Origin: Adiantum capillus-veneris | Lineage: Eukaryota > Streptophyta > Polypodiopsida > Polypodiales > Pteridaceae | Assembly (NCBI GenBank): GCA_014529385.2 | Contig: CM043942.1 | Location: forward strand, 34,019,969-34,083,968 | Direction: 5' to 3' | Length of the DNA stretch: 64,000 nt | In this document: piece by piece, positions 11,810-22,165 of the stretch | Position numbering within the stretch: the first letter of the stretch is position 1 | Layout of the letters: the number at the start of each line of letters is the position of its first letter | The notes under the pieces: generated by a model | What the model saw: the letters and a program-made list of their open reading frames with translations, nothing else | The model's database searches: none | Told to the model about the DNA's origin: nothing | Made by a program: the position numbers and the translations under genes

Positions 11810-11818
11810 GCACCGGTA

Positions 11819-11960
11819 CCTCTTGAGAATTGGATTATTCTTTATGTTGTATGCTAGCACTGCTGCTGGTGGCATGTTTGCAAGTAGCGAAGTTGGCTGA
11901 GACATGTTTTGCATTATCGACTAGCAGATTAGTGGATTGTCGAGTAGCGACCTTCTGTCA
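11819..11960 (-). pseudogene. Helitron fragment between two insertions
   Basis: The minus-strand frame QPTSLLANMPPAAVLAYNIKNNPILKRYR connects in sense and order to 10106 once the hAT-like element is removed. It is cut at about 11960 by the Penelope-like element. Confidence 0.6.
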
Positions 11961-12790
11961 AGCAGGCCTTTGGCAACCGCAGTTGCCGTGGTATATTCTT
12001 GTCTCTTCCTCTGTCATTTGGAAACCTCTTGCCCCCTCTTACTCAACCCTAACCACCTCTATTTCAAACGTTATGTTGATGATGCTTTTGGATTATGGAT
12101 GGGATCACGTAATACCCTTACCCATGTCTTTAACTCTTATGGTGAACCTCTTCAAGAGCACATTAAAATTCCAGTACCATCTCCCATACCCATGCCATTA
12201 TCCTTGACATTGAATTCTTTAAAGGTACCCGCTTCACTTCATCTAGCCTCTTGGACTCCCACTGCTATCAAAAACCTTTGAATGTCTACAACTACATCCC
12301 TTGGATCTCATGGCACCCTACCCATCAAAAGGTCGCCTTCATCATCTCAGAGCTCAAAAGGTATATTATTCGGGAATCAACCATGAAGGGATACCTCCAC
12401 CTCCGCAACCTTTTCTACATATGCCTTCGGGCTAAGGACTACCCAACCAACTTTCTTCTAAAAGTTTTTTGCAAAGCCTCTTACCTCAATCGCACTTCAC
12501 TCCTCTTACCATCGCACAAAATAACAAAAAATCCACCCACTGTGCTCAAAATTCCCTTCACACCCACCACTAGAAAAATGCTTCCCTCCCAATGTATTAG
12601 CAATCCCATTTCTAAAGCCTGCCAACTCAATGCCAATCTTTCCCACCTCCCTAGACCTACCATTTGCTGGACTCCGGACCCAATCTTCATAGCCTTTTGG
12701 TACATAGCGTACACCCCCCTTGATACAAACTTTTTTACCCCACTCTTTATGCCTTCCACACCACCCCTACCCACTCTTTTGGCTTCCTAG
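11961..12790 (+). pseudogene. Penelope-like reverse transcriptase, C-terminal half
   Basis: The catalytic box FKRYVDDAFGLW lies at about 12055-12090 and is preceded by a PLAxAxAVVYS...LE stretch matching RT motif B. A frame change near 12200 leads to FLDIEFFKG and then QKPLNVYNYIPWISWHPTHQKVAFIISELKRYI (about 12270-12370) and YLHLRNLFYICLRAKDYP. This post-palm and thumb signature (HP...K..FI..EL.R, with a later RGYP-like motif) is that of Penelope-like RTs rather than LINE or LTR enzymes. YVDD is intact. The N-terminal fingers are missing and one frameshift is present. Confidence 0.7.
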
Positions 12791-12835
12791 AAATTCTCCA
12801 TTTGTCAATTTTCCTTACATCTTTTCCCTTCATTT

Positions 12836-12838
<3 letters not shown>

Positions 12839-12886
<48 letters not shown>
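12839..12886. repeat. (TC)n microsatellite
   Basis: Uninterrupted TC dinucleotide tract of about 48 bp just downstream of the Penelope RT. Confidence 0.98.
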
Positions 12887-12887
<1 letters not shown>

Positions 12888-13342
12888 GTGTCTCAAAATT
12901 TTGGAGACATTTGAACCCCTCCCCTAGTCTTACCTTTTAAACTCTTTTTATGTCACCTTCATAAAGGTCTAACCACTTTAATTTTGGCATACTGTCCTTC
13001 TCACCTAAAGTAGCCCCTCTTTCTCATTTCTATCCCACCCTCTTATTTCCAAAAAATTCCTCTCTTAAACTTTGTACCCTGGTACCTTGGATTTTGACCT
13101 ACACCTAAAATCACCTTAACTCTTCTTAACTCCTCTCCCTGTACCTCGTCTTAAATTCCACTCCTCTCCATGTACCATAGTACCCAGTTTTAAATTTCAC
13201 TCCTCTCCATGTACCCTGGTACCTAGTCTTTAATTCCACTCTTTTCAAAAATATTGTTAGCTATCAAAAAAAATCTCAACCAAGCACCCTTTATAAACCC
13301 CTACCTTCCCCTCCTCCCTTACAAACACACTTTGCTAGCAAC

Positions 13343-13385
13343 ACCACCACCGATGAGCTCTTAAGAGCGAAACGCGTTTGGTGGT
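13343..13385 (+). ncRNA. Hammerhead-ribozyme-like motif, minimal type I
   Basis: Helix I: ACCACCA (13343-13349) pairs with TGGTGGT (13379-13385). The core CCGATGA (13350-13356) corresponds to the hammerhead CUGAUGA with a U4-to-C change. Helix II: GCTC-TTAA-GAGC (13357-13368). The GAAA box is at 13369-13372. Helix III is only two pairs (AC with GT) closing a GC loop, and the predicted cleavage follows the GTT triplet ending at 13378. A very short helix III is the published hallmark of hammerheads in Penelope-like elements, and the motif is in the same orientation as the RT about 550 bp upstream. The U4 change may weaken or abolish self-cleavage. Confidence 0.75.
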
Positions 13386-13589
13386 ACTTCTCCTCCCCCC
13401 TCTATTATTACCAGCTTTTGTTGACACCCATCATGTTTTTTTACTAAATCCTATGGAGTCGTTTCGCACGGTTGAGTTATTTCTTATCTTTTGAAAAAAC
13501 ATCGATGACACTAAGGAGTTGCACAATTAGTTAATTTGTGTTTAGGATGACTTGTATGTAGTCGGGTTGCAAGATGACAACGCTGCTTT

Positions 13590-13875
13590 CTCTTGAACTT
13601 TTCAGGCTTGCAGCATCCAATTCACTTTGATATTATGCATTGCAGTTGTTTGCAATAAGGTTGTGTTTTCTAGCTTCGTGTGTGTGGTAGTAAGAGCATC
13701 GTTCTAGGTTTTCTTTTTTGATAGATTGCAAATGCCACACCTTCCGCAGATGGAAATGTTGTGAGCTGTGATGTTGCATTCCTCTTGCCAAGCCTCATAA
13801 ATATGTTGCACATTGAACCATGAAGAAGCAACAGGACAGAGTAGGAGTTTCTGTCTATTCATAGTTTAAAAAGTG
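13590..13875 (-). pseudogene. Helitron protein N-terminal Cys-rich region
   Basis: The minus strand reads CPVASSWFNVQHIYEAWQEECNITAHNISICGRCGICN. The CGRCGxC cluster resembles the N-terminal zinc finger of Helitron Rep-helicases. It is separated from the next Helitron piece (11960) by the Penelope-like insertion. The start codon is not determined. Confidence 0.5.
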
Positions 13876-14231
13876 GCGTATTCCCGACGTCTTTTAAGGT
13901 TACCACGTAGCGTAGTAGCAATTGCCATTGAGAAGGCCTACACTTAAATGCAACTGTGAATACAACATATATAAATTAGTCCAATGCAAATTAGGAGGGA
14001 CAAATATAATGAAATTGGACGAGGAAAAAAGTACAAGGGATGAATATAATGGAAGTAGGCAACAAATGAATGTTGGAAGGACTATTGCAAACCATAATGG
14101 AACTTTTAGCTAATACTGAAGAAGGGCATGCTAATGTTGGAGACAAGCTGGAAGAAAATAATATAATTTCTATAAATAAAAAGATCTTGGTAGCTGCTAT
14201 CAATTTGCTAGGCTCAATGGAAAAAAGAAAT

Positions 14232-15237
14232 TCACATTTCAGAGATGGGACGCACGCATTGTTTGGGGTGCATATGCAGATGTTCCAGATCTTTATCTAA
14301 ATCAACGAGCGCCTTTCTTTCAAACGGATTCTCCAGAAGGTAGGAATTGTTGATTATATTTTGTATGGCTTGAACCTCGATAGAATTGCTTGTTTTCATC
14401 AAGTCAAGTTTGTAGTAGACACAAAATTGGTTGCAAAAAATATTGAGCTGATTGATGACCCATGCAAGTGCATACACATCAGTTGATTTGCTCCAAGGGC
14501 ATGTTTAGTAGTTCAGCTGCTCGCCAAGGCCTTTTAGCATGCTCTATCGGCTTGCGAATATTTGTTGGCCTTCTCTCATATGGTGGTCGAAGGGCAAGAC
14601 CCCAATCTATAATGCCTACTCTTGGTATTCCCTGTCTAGTGAAGTCTAGCATAATGTTCCAAGGGTGAAGGTCATTGTGAATAACTCCATTGTCATGTGC
14701 AAATGCCAAAGCTTTTATTAGTGCATGAAACAAAGATGAAGCATGATTGATGATAAGCCTGCATTGGTGCAACTCTAGTTCAGTTGGTGTTTTGTGTTTT
14801 TGATCACCCATGGCAAGTACAATTTCACTGATGCTTCCAGAAGGTGTAGGCACACACTCCATCAAATCGCCAAGAAAAGATCCATTGAAATAAGAAAATA
14901 TAAGTATCCATGGTGATTGAATTGTATGTGCAAGAGCACGCACAATACCTCGGTGATTTAGTTCAACACTGCTCTCGATTGCGAATGATTTGAATTGTTG
15001 TTTTGCTTGACCTTTGAATTCCTTACAGCAATACACATTGTTGGACGAAAGGAAAGAAATCCCTTCAATCTTGCATTCATAAGTGTCTCCATATGACCCA
15101 GATCCTAGTTTTCTTCCTCGTTTTATAGCCTCAAATGGAATGCCCAAGGTGATAGAGCAAAATGAGTTGAATACAGTTTTCTGAATATGCAAACTAGACA
15201 TGGATCCTCTGGTATCGCGAAGGGTCTCCTTCCGCAA
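14232..15237 (-). pseudogene. Protein kinase domain, one frameshift
   Basis: A near-complete kinase fold in two frames. The N-lobe has the glycine loop LGSGSYGDTYE (about 15100) and a lysine in YCCKEFKG. The catalytic loop is VIHNDLHPWNIML (about 14680), with the usual HRD replaced by HND, and the metal site is DWG (about 14620) instead of DFG. The C-lobe continues across a single-base frameshift near 14495 into STDVYALAWVINQL and ends at 14232. Substrate is unknown. The HxDxxxxN arrangement keeps the catalytic Asp and Asn. It is on the same strand as the Helitron, upstream of its Rep, and is a plausible captured gene; Helitron membership is inference. Confidence 0.75.
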
Positions 15238-15303
15238 TTTCTTACTGAAGGTGTTCTATGTGTCAATATTCCTTGTGCGAGTGGATTGTTCCTTCTCAAG
15301 CTT

Positions 15304-15585
15304 CTAGTAGTTATACCAATGTTGTAATTTCTCCATTTCTATGTCTTCTGGTAAGTTAGCTCGCAGGTCGATAGCACATTTTGGCATGTCTCCAAAAATC
15401 CTAAAGAGAAGGTGCTGCACGTCACTAATATCTACACACTCAAACTTCAAGGCTATTGAGCGGACCACTTCAGAGAGCAAGGCTTGCAAGCGCCCCTCAT
15501 CTTGCAAGGTTGTTGTTATCTCGTCCAATGTTAGGGCATCCACTACACACACAAATTGTGTGCGTAATCTCTTTTTGATTTGCAC
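15304..15585 (-). CDS. Hypothetical segment N-terminal to the kinase
   Basis: A 93-residue open frame upstream of, and on the same strand as, the kinase (LTLDEITTTLQDEGRLQALLSEVVRSIALKFECVDISD). It looks alpha-helical and has no recognised family. It is probably the N-terminal region of the kinase gene, separated by stops between 15237 and 15304. Confidence 0.4.
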   Translation of the reverse strand: MQIKKRLRTQFVCVVDALTLDEITTTLQDEGRLQALLSEVVRSIALKFECVDISDVQHLLFRIFGDMPKCAIDLRANLPEDIEMEKLQHWYNY

Positions 15586-15639
15586 TGCTTTTACCTACAA
15601 GCACTGAAATGATATTATGATGTATTGGCGAGAGCATTC

Positions 15640-16040
15640 ATCACTTCGGACCTCAAAAGGGGAGCTAGATTTCTTGCAGCAATGAAAAGTACTGTATTGA
15701 CAAGAACGAGGAAATGGAAATTAATAAATTAGTGTATATAAATAAATTTTTAAAATGACATCAAATATTTGATAGAGCAGTGCAATATGTTTGGTCAAGA
15801 TCCATGCTCATAACGTAGGAGGGGCCCTCCACGTACAAGCTAATAGGAAGTGCAATTGTTTCACATTGGATGGAGTGCTAAGGGTAACAACTAATGGGAA
15901 TTGTGCCCCTACAATGGGAAATAACAGTAAGTGGGTCAGTTAGGCACACTGACATGGGGGTCTAAAGTGATAGCCAATGTTGCAGTACGGGATCCGATCT
16001 TTGCAGTAGACAGGTTTAAACAATGAAATTCTATAACTAA
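15640..16040. other. No recognisable feature
   Basis: AT-rich to neutral sequence without supported coding or repeat structure. Confidence 0.5.
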
Positions 16041-16590
16041 ATGCAACTTTATAGTTTAAAATGGGGGTGTGTACAAACGAGTCAATCACCACAGTGTGTC
16101 TGGATGGGAGACACGACATTTGCAATCGAGAGGACGATTGGTGTCGAAGTAATCATGCTTTTGGTGTGCGATAAATTTTACAGTTTAAGACGGGGACGTA
16201 CACAAATGAGAGATGACGACATTTGCAATTGAGAGGATGATTGGTGTCGAAGTAATCATGCTTTTGGTGTGCGATAAATTGTACAGTTTAAGACGGGGAC
16301 GTACACAAATGAGAGATGACGACATTTGCAATCGATAAGGCAATTGATGTCGAAGTGATTAGGCTTTTGAAGTGTCATATAGGTCTCTATATTTACGCCA
16401 CAACAGAAATAAATTCAATTTTACAATTTAAGATGGGGGCGTGCACAAATGAGATGATGACCACAGTGTGTGAATGGGAGAGCACGACATTTGCAATCGA
16501 GAGGATGATTGATGTTGAAGTGATCAAGCTTTTGGAGAGTCATACAATCCTTCACATCTACCCAACAACAGAAGTAAAATTCAGTTTTCT
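16041..16590. repeat. Minisatellite, unit about 105-165 bp, four to five copies
   Basis: The phrase gacatttgcaatcgagagga recurs at about 16115, 16218, 16322 and 16488, each time followed by a shared block containing gatgtcgaagt and tttacagtttaagac. Two units near 16110-16320 are almost identical (period about 104). The last is longer and more diverged. Confidence 0.85.
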
Positions 16591-17477
16591 TTTTAATATC
16601 CCAAATTGATATGTATACAGAAACAATCTCTAAACTTGGAAGAACGATAAATTGATAATACTGAACAATATACTAGCAATCAATTGATCCATGGATTTTC
16701 AACAACATCATAGTACTGCATAATAGATGAGCAACCTTGATCATTAAATCACCAAATAATGATAGAGTGTTAAGGAAATATGGTTTCTTGATAAAAAAGA
16801 CAATGTAGAAGTTTTGCGTTAATTGACAACATGGAATTATTTGTTGCAGTAAACCGTACAATATAGCAACGTGCACGTGCCAAATGCTAGTATCTTTTGC
16901 ACAACATCGTGCATAGAATGCTGGTGTGTTGTGGAAAAAACAACCATACGTAAGTATGGTGTGGAGTTGGCACAATTCTTCACATTTTTTATAATACCGT
17001 AAGGAATGTGCCTTTCCCACGCCACTTTTATCCCCTCTAGTGTCGAAAGGGGACTTATGCTTTTCCTCTAGTGTTAGAGGGGCTAGTTTTTTAGTAAAAT
17101 AAAAAAATGACAATAGTTTGTTATCTTCTTGCATCTGATTCAAGGGACAAGCACACAGACAGTACTGTCGATATGCAGCGTACAAAAATTTGAAGTAGGG
17201 ATTCTGTTAAACAACTTTTTTAAAGGAAAACCCAAACATTGGCTTAGACAAAGATTGTAGTGGTTAAGTTCTCTCTGTCTCTCTCACTCTCTCTCTCTCT
17301 CTCTATATAATTAAAAAAAAGTCTTAGACTAACAATATCATTGTGAATTTTTTGCCTTAATTATTTTTATGGCTATATTAGCATCTTGCGTACAGCTTAA
17401 GATGTACGCGTACATCTCCCCGGCTTGAAGTCAACCAAGATGCACACGTAGGTCATGTTTCACCATTTCTATTTTAA
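16591..17477. other. No recognisable gene; short (TC)n tract
   Basis: Contains a TC-rich tract at about 17275-17305 and otherwise no supported feature up to the Copia-B target site. Confidence 0.5.
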
Positions 17478-17482
17478 ATTAT

Positions 17483-17790
17483 TGTAAAGAGAGCTACACG
17501 AGACAAGCACAAAGCACACAGAGATGGAAAGCTTCTTCTTCTTCTTCACAGAAAAGAGAGTACAAAATGACTAAGTGCTAAAGCTGAAAAGTAGCACATA
17601 TGTACATGCGGTCACTAAGTGTGAACTCGCTAGAAGCGTACTAGGCTGGCACTATAAGTGTAGTCCAGCGGTAGAATCATTGGCAGAGATCCTCCGTGTC
17701 GGTCACCTAACGCGCCAGTGAGTAAATGCCGTAAGCGGCCAAGACCCGTAGTGGATGCCAGCTCAAGGTGTAGAGCTCGACATCTCAACA
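17483..17790 (-). repeat. Copia-B 3' LTR (308 bp)
   Basis: TG...CA ends. It lacks about a dozen bases near 17491 (atgaggatgcaa region) that the 5' LTR keeps, and is otherwise nearly identical to it, suggesting a fairly recent insertion. Confidence 0.95.
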
Positions 17791-17804
17791 CTCCCCCTCG
17801 AGCT
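17791..17804 (-). promoter_or_regulatory. Copia-B polypurine tract
   Basis: The minus strand reads GAGCTCGAGGGGGAG directly against the TGTTGAG start of the 3' LTR, the standard plus-strand priming site. Confidence 0.9.
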
Positions 17805-18947
17805 CTGCAAGTCGCAGAGTCCAAGCATAGTCCGGAAACGTCGAAGCGTCTCAGCTCCGAGGGCCTTGGTAAAGATATCCGCTATCTGCTCCTCTGTGCT
17901 GACGTAGACCTAGTCGATGTCGCCCGCCAACACTCGCTCTCGAACGTAGTGGTAATGGACCTCTATGTGTTTGGTCCTGGCATGGAACATTGAGTTCCTA
18001 GCCAACTGCATGCTGCTGAGGTTGTCACAATGAATGACAATCTGCTGGTCCACCTGCACTCCCAAGTCCTCAAGTAATGTGTGTAGCCAAGCTACCTCGC
18101 ACGCCGCAACTGCTACACCTCTGTACTCGGCCTCTGTGCTCAATAAAGCAACCGTAGGCTGCTTTTTGCTGCTCCAAGTAACAGCAGCACTCCCAAAAGA
18201 GAACATGAAGCCACTCGTAGATCTCCTATCAACAATGCTACCTACCCAATCTGCATCTGTATACCCATACAATGCTAATGGTGCATCTGCTGCATAGAAC
18301 AATGCGTAGTCAAGAGTCCCTTGCACATACCTAAGTGTGCGTCGTACTCCATCCAAATGTGGCTTCCTCGGAAGCTGCACGGACTGACTCTCCAAGCCTA
18401 CTGTGTAGCTCAAGTCTTGCCTCGTGATAGTCAAGTAGATTAGACTACCCACCATCTTCCTGTACATATTGACATCCTCAACAACATCACCCTTCTTTGC
18501 ACTCAGCTTTGCATTCACATCCAAGGGAATAGAAATTGGCTTACAATCAGCCATACCATACTTTGACAACATGTCCAAAGCATACTGTCTCTGTGACAGC
18601 CATACACCCTCTGGAGTCCTGATCACCTCAATGCCAAGAAAGTAGCGCAACTCGCCCAAATCTTTCATTTCAAACTCCTGTTTGAGAAGACCCTTCACAT
18701 GGTCAATCTCCATAGCATTGTCACCAACAATAATAAGGTCATCTACATATATGGTAATGACCACAATCCCCACATCACTCTCACGTACATAGAGTGAATG
18801 ATCAGCATGACCTCTCCTAAAACCAATACTGACAAGATACTTGGCAATCCTGTCATACCATGCTCTAGAGCCCCGCTTCAAACCATACAAAGCTTTGAGA
18901 AGTCTGCATACATAATCTGGGTAACCTGGATCGACATAACCAGGTGG
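17800..18947 (-). pseudogene. Copia-B reverse transcriptase C-terminal part and RNase H
   Basis: RT_2-type copia RT: MYGLKRGSRAWYDRIAKYL, then the catalytic VITIYVDDLIIVG (YVDD intact, about 18745), followed by copia RNase H with YTDADWVGS and LLSTEAEYRGVA. The protein is separated from the upstream RT part by a TAG codon at about 18948 where MDQPPGY is expected, and a TAG at about 17910 interrupts the C-terminus (GDID-stop, then VYVSTEEQIADIFTKAL in the same frame). Two nonsense changes in otherwise well-preserved sequence. Confidence 0.92.
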
Positions 18948-20390
18948 CTAATCCATATACACTTCCTCTTGCAACTCACCATTCAAGAAGGCATTCTTTA
19001 CATCCATTTGATGCATAATCCATCCTCTAGATGCAGCCACTGCTATGACAGCTCTCGCAGTCGTCATCTTTGCCACTGGAGCAAAGGCCTCCTCATAGTC
19101 TATGCCATACGTCTGTGCATAACCCTTTGCGACCAGCCTTGCCTTGTGACGCTCAATGTTACCATCAGCCTTATGCTTGGTTTTATACACCCATTTACAG
19201 CCAATAGCTTTCTTGCCACTTGGCAATGGCACCAACTCCCATGTGTCGTTTGCTTCCAATGCAGCCATCTCTTCATTCATTGCATCCTCCCAATGCACAT
19301 TTCCAACTGCATCCTCAAAACATGTGGGCTCCACATCCTGTATCACCTTAGCCATGTAGGCTTGGTGATGCGCTAGATACCCATCATAAGTCAATTTCTG
19401 AACTGGATTTCTGACTCTATTAGATATGCGCGGTCCTGGGTCACTCCTTTGCCCTCTAGCATCTTCTTGTACTTTCCTTACACCAGGTGTCCTGACAGCC
19501 GGAATTCCAAATTCCTCATCAAGACTTTGTTCAAAACCATCTGAATCCATGTCTACATGTGAAAAACCTGATGATGCATCAGCCATAAAGGGAGGTTCAT
19601 CAACCTTTTCCTTTCCTTTTCGTGATACATTCCCTGTACCTGTTGGTGGAGTAACCTGCGTACGTAGTCTACCATTCCATGGTTTCTCAACAGAGCCACG
19701 AGAAGAGGACTCTTGTGGTCCACTCAAAACCTGTGACTGTGGCCTCACATTTTGTACAACCACATCATCTTTTACATCAGCCCCAATAGTGCCATGTGCA
19801 TTACTGTACCAGCTGCTCATCTCATCAAAGACTACATCTCTGCTCACTCGTAATTCTCGTGTAGTAGGACTGTAGCACCTGTACCCCTTTTGTTCAAGGG
19901 AATATCCCACAAGAATACATTTCTCTGCTTTAGGATCCAATTTCCTACGCAACTCATCTGGTACATGCACGTAAGCTATGCAGCCAAACACTTTCAAGTG
20001 TGCCAAATCAGGCTTTGTACCTGTAAACTTTTCCTTAGGTGTTACATCATGCACCGCAACTGTAGGTGTCCTGTTCATAATGTACACAACTGTATTTACG
20101 GCTTCAGCCCAGAAATGATGAGGCATGTTCTTCTCATTCATCAATGCACGTGCAACCTCTGCAATGTGCCTGTTTTTCCTTTCTGCGACCCCATTCTGTT
20201 GTGGAGTATATCTGCATGTAAACTGCCTGCGTATACCATGCATTCGCAGAAAATCTAAAAAATCATTGGAGAAGTACTCTCCCCCTCCATCTGACCTCAA
20301 TGTCTTGATTTGCATATCTGTCTCCTTCTCAATCATGACTTTGAAGTCTTGAAAGTGACCAAACACTTCACATCAATGAAAGAGACATAA
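18948..20390 (-). pseudogene. Copia-B integrase and RT N-terminal part
   Basis: Starts inside integrase ([30 protein letters not shown]), continues through [18 protein letters not shown] and the linker to the RT start ([43 protein letters not shown]). The segment carrying the first catalytic Asp (TDDHTRKVWV in Copia-A) is deleted at about 20375, with a frame change, so the integrase cannot act. The HHCC zinc region lies at 20430-20580 with its own stops. Confidence 0.92.
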
Positions 20391-20394
20391 TACC

Positions 20395-21140
20395 TGCAAC
20401 CATGTATACTTGCAGTATCGGTTGGACCCCAATCATCTGTGTGCACCACCTCAAGTGGCTTTTTACATACATTGCGCTCATGTGGAAATGAGCCCTTTGA
20501 CTATTTTCCAAACTGGCATGCTGCACACACTTTATGCATACCATCCACCTTGAATTTGGGCAAACCTTTTACAATCTGTTTTTATTGCATGCTGCGCAAT
20601 CTTTGCTCATTGACATGGCCAATGCGTTTGTGCCAAATGTCAACATCAGCCACAACACCTGTGCCCTGTGCAAATAATGCAGCTTTTACCTCAGGCATGT
20701 CTACATTCAGCGTAAACATTCTGCCCACACATTTGCCCTCTGTGATCAGCTTACAGCCATTCTGGAAATCTTCTACATAACAGCCATTTGGATTGAAGCG
20801 AACCTGCAAACCCTGCTCAACCATTTGTCCAACAGAAACAAGATTCTTTGTAATGTTTGGGACATGAAGTACATCTGCTAAGTACTTTGATTTCCCACTC
20901 TTCGTATTTAGAGGTATGTCCCGTACATGAGCAATGGGGTGAGCTGTGTCATCTCCTGTCTGCACATAGCCTGACACATCTGGTTTGCGCATATCTCTAA
21001 ACCACTCTCCACGAGACGTCATGTGATTAGAGGCACCTGAATCCACATACCAAACATCATCTTGGGTGGAATTCTCTGCAGTTATTGTATTCATTACATG
21101 CTGCATAACAAACATGCGCTCGTTTTTGCTGTCATCTGCA
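20395..21140 (-). pseudogene. Copia-B protease and gag-pre-integrase
   Basis: Reads VWYVDSGASNHMTSRGEW (protease, Asp intact), then GQMVEQGLQVRFNPNG and IWHKRIGHVNEQRLRSMQ (gag-pre-integrase), to a stop near 20582. The zinc-binding part continues beyond it. It is open where Copia-A has a TAG. Upstream, the CCHC knuckle and gag are absent. Confidence 0.9.
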
Positions 21141-21462
21141 TCTCAAGTTATTTTTCTCAAGATTCTCAGTAACAATCTGACTGAAACCGTCAGACATCTT
21201 GAAGCACTAAGACAAAATAGCTGCAATCTGCAAAAACCTGCAAATCTGCTGAACCTGCTATCGTGGTACCTGTAACGCTTTCTACACTCAACGAGTGTCC
21301 ACAATCAAGCGTACATACAACCACTGTACTTGTACAGTAAATCTCTGTATACTGCACTTTGGAGACCTGTTCAGAAACTTGTGCGAAAAACCCCTAAAAT
21401 GGTCGTGGATTGCGAACGAAGGGATTGTGATGCTCTTGCTCTCTTAGCCTCTCTTGCCTGCA

Positions 21463-21478
21463 CCAGGCTCAGATACCA
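21463..21478 (-). promoter_or_regulatory. Copia-B primer binding site
   Basis: The minus strand reads TGGTATCTGAGCC, one base different from the Copia-A primer site, directly against the 5' LTR. Confidence 0.9.
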
Positions 21479-21800
21479 TGTAAAGAATGAGGATGCAAGA
21501 GAGCTACACGAGACAAGCACAAAGCACACAGAGATGGAAAGCTTCCTCTTCTTCTTCACAGAAAAGAGAGTACAAAATGACTAAGTGCTAAAGCTGAAAA
21601 GTAGCACATATGTACATGCGGTCACTAAGTGTGAACTCGCTAGAAGCGTACTAGGCTGGCACTATAAGTGCAGTCTAGCTGTAGAATCATTGGCAGAGAT
21701 CCTCCGTGTCGGTCACCTAACGCGCCAGTGAGTAAATGCCGTAAGCGGCCAAGACCCGTAGTGGATGCCAGCTCAAGGTGTAGAGCTCGACATCTCAACA
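21479..21800 (-). repeat. Copia-B 5' LTR (322 bp)
   Basis: Matches the Copia-A LTR and the Copia-B 3' LTR; followed by the ATTAT target copy. Confidence 0.95.
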
Positions 21801-21833
21801 ATTATCTCCCTCCAATGACGTGCTACCAAGTGA

Positions 21834-21935
<102 letters not shown>

Positions 21936-22027
21936 GTTACATTCCGTCGCATCTTCTTGACCTAAGCTAAGAAGAAGCATAGTGCTTTTGTTGTACCTTG
22001 CACAGAGAGGGGCCATCGTGTAGGTGA

Positions 22028-22030
<3 letters not shown>

Positions 22031-22078
<48 letters not shown>
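22031..22078. repeat. (TC)n microsatellite, about 48 bp
   Basis: Uninterrupted TC dinucleotide run, so two complementary long tracts lie within 250 bp and could pair. Confidence 0.99.
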
Positions 22079-22079
<1 letters not shown>

Positions 22080-22165
22080 GCCTTAGACTAACAATATCAC
22101 CATGAATTTTTTTACCTTCATTACTTTTTGTGTCTACATCAGCATTTTGCGTTCAGTGTAAGGAG

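Larger units (their letters stand above)
11961..13570 (+). mobile_element. Penelope-like retroelement fragment, 5'-truncated
   Basis: Contains the reverse transcriptase C-terminal half (11961-12790) followed by a 3' region with a (TC)n tract and a hammerhead-like motif (13343-13385), the layout of Penelope-like elements, whose long-terminal pLTRs carry hammerhead ribozymes. It is inserted antisense within the Helitron between 11960 and about 13590. The 3' limit is an estimate from where Helitron coding resumes. No GIY-YIG endonuclease is visible. Confidence 0.7.
6739..13875 (-). mobile_element. Helitron-like rolling-circle transposon, decayed and twice interrupted
   Basis: From high to low coordinate the minus strand gives a Cys-rich N-terminal finger (about 13590-13870), a linker (11819-11960), the Rep N-terminal region (9654-10106), the HUH Rep core (8529-9560) and a Pif1-family helicase (6739-8520). 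This Rep-Hel order defines Helitrons. A hAT-like element (10115-11809) and a Penelope-like element (about 11961-13570) sit inside it. The 5' TC and 3' CTRR/hairpin ends were not located, so the limits given are those of coding similarity only and the element may extend further on both sides, possibly including the kinase at 14232-15585. Confidence 0.85.
17478..21805 (-). mobile_element. Copia-B: complete Ty1/copia insertion with gag deleted
   Basis: Two LTRs (17483-17790 and 21479-21800) flank a 3.7-kb interior on the minus strand. The target duplication ATTAT is exact at 17478-17482 and 21801-21805. A polypurine tract adjoins the 3' LTR and a methionine-tRNA primer site adjoins the 5' LTR. 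Compared with Copia-A, almost all of gag is missing: the junction at about 21145 joins the protease leader to the gag start. Part of the integrase catalytic core is also missing (junction at about 20375). It is non-autonomous but structurally intact at its ends. Confidence 0.97.

Noticed and set aside
12481-12774. 97-aa minus-strand frame over the Penelope RT
   Set aside because: Antisense of the better-supported RT frame.
18798-19376. 192-aa plus-strand frame and neighbours up to 20352
   Set aside because: Antisense shadows of the Copia-B pol reading frame.
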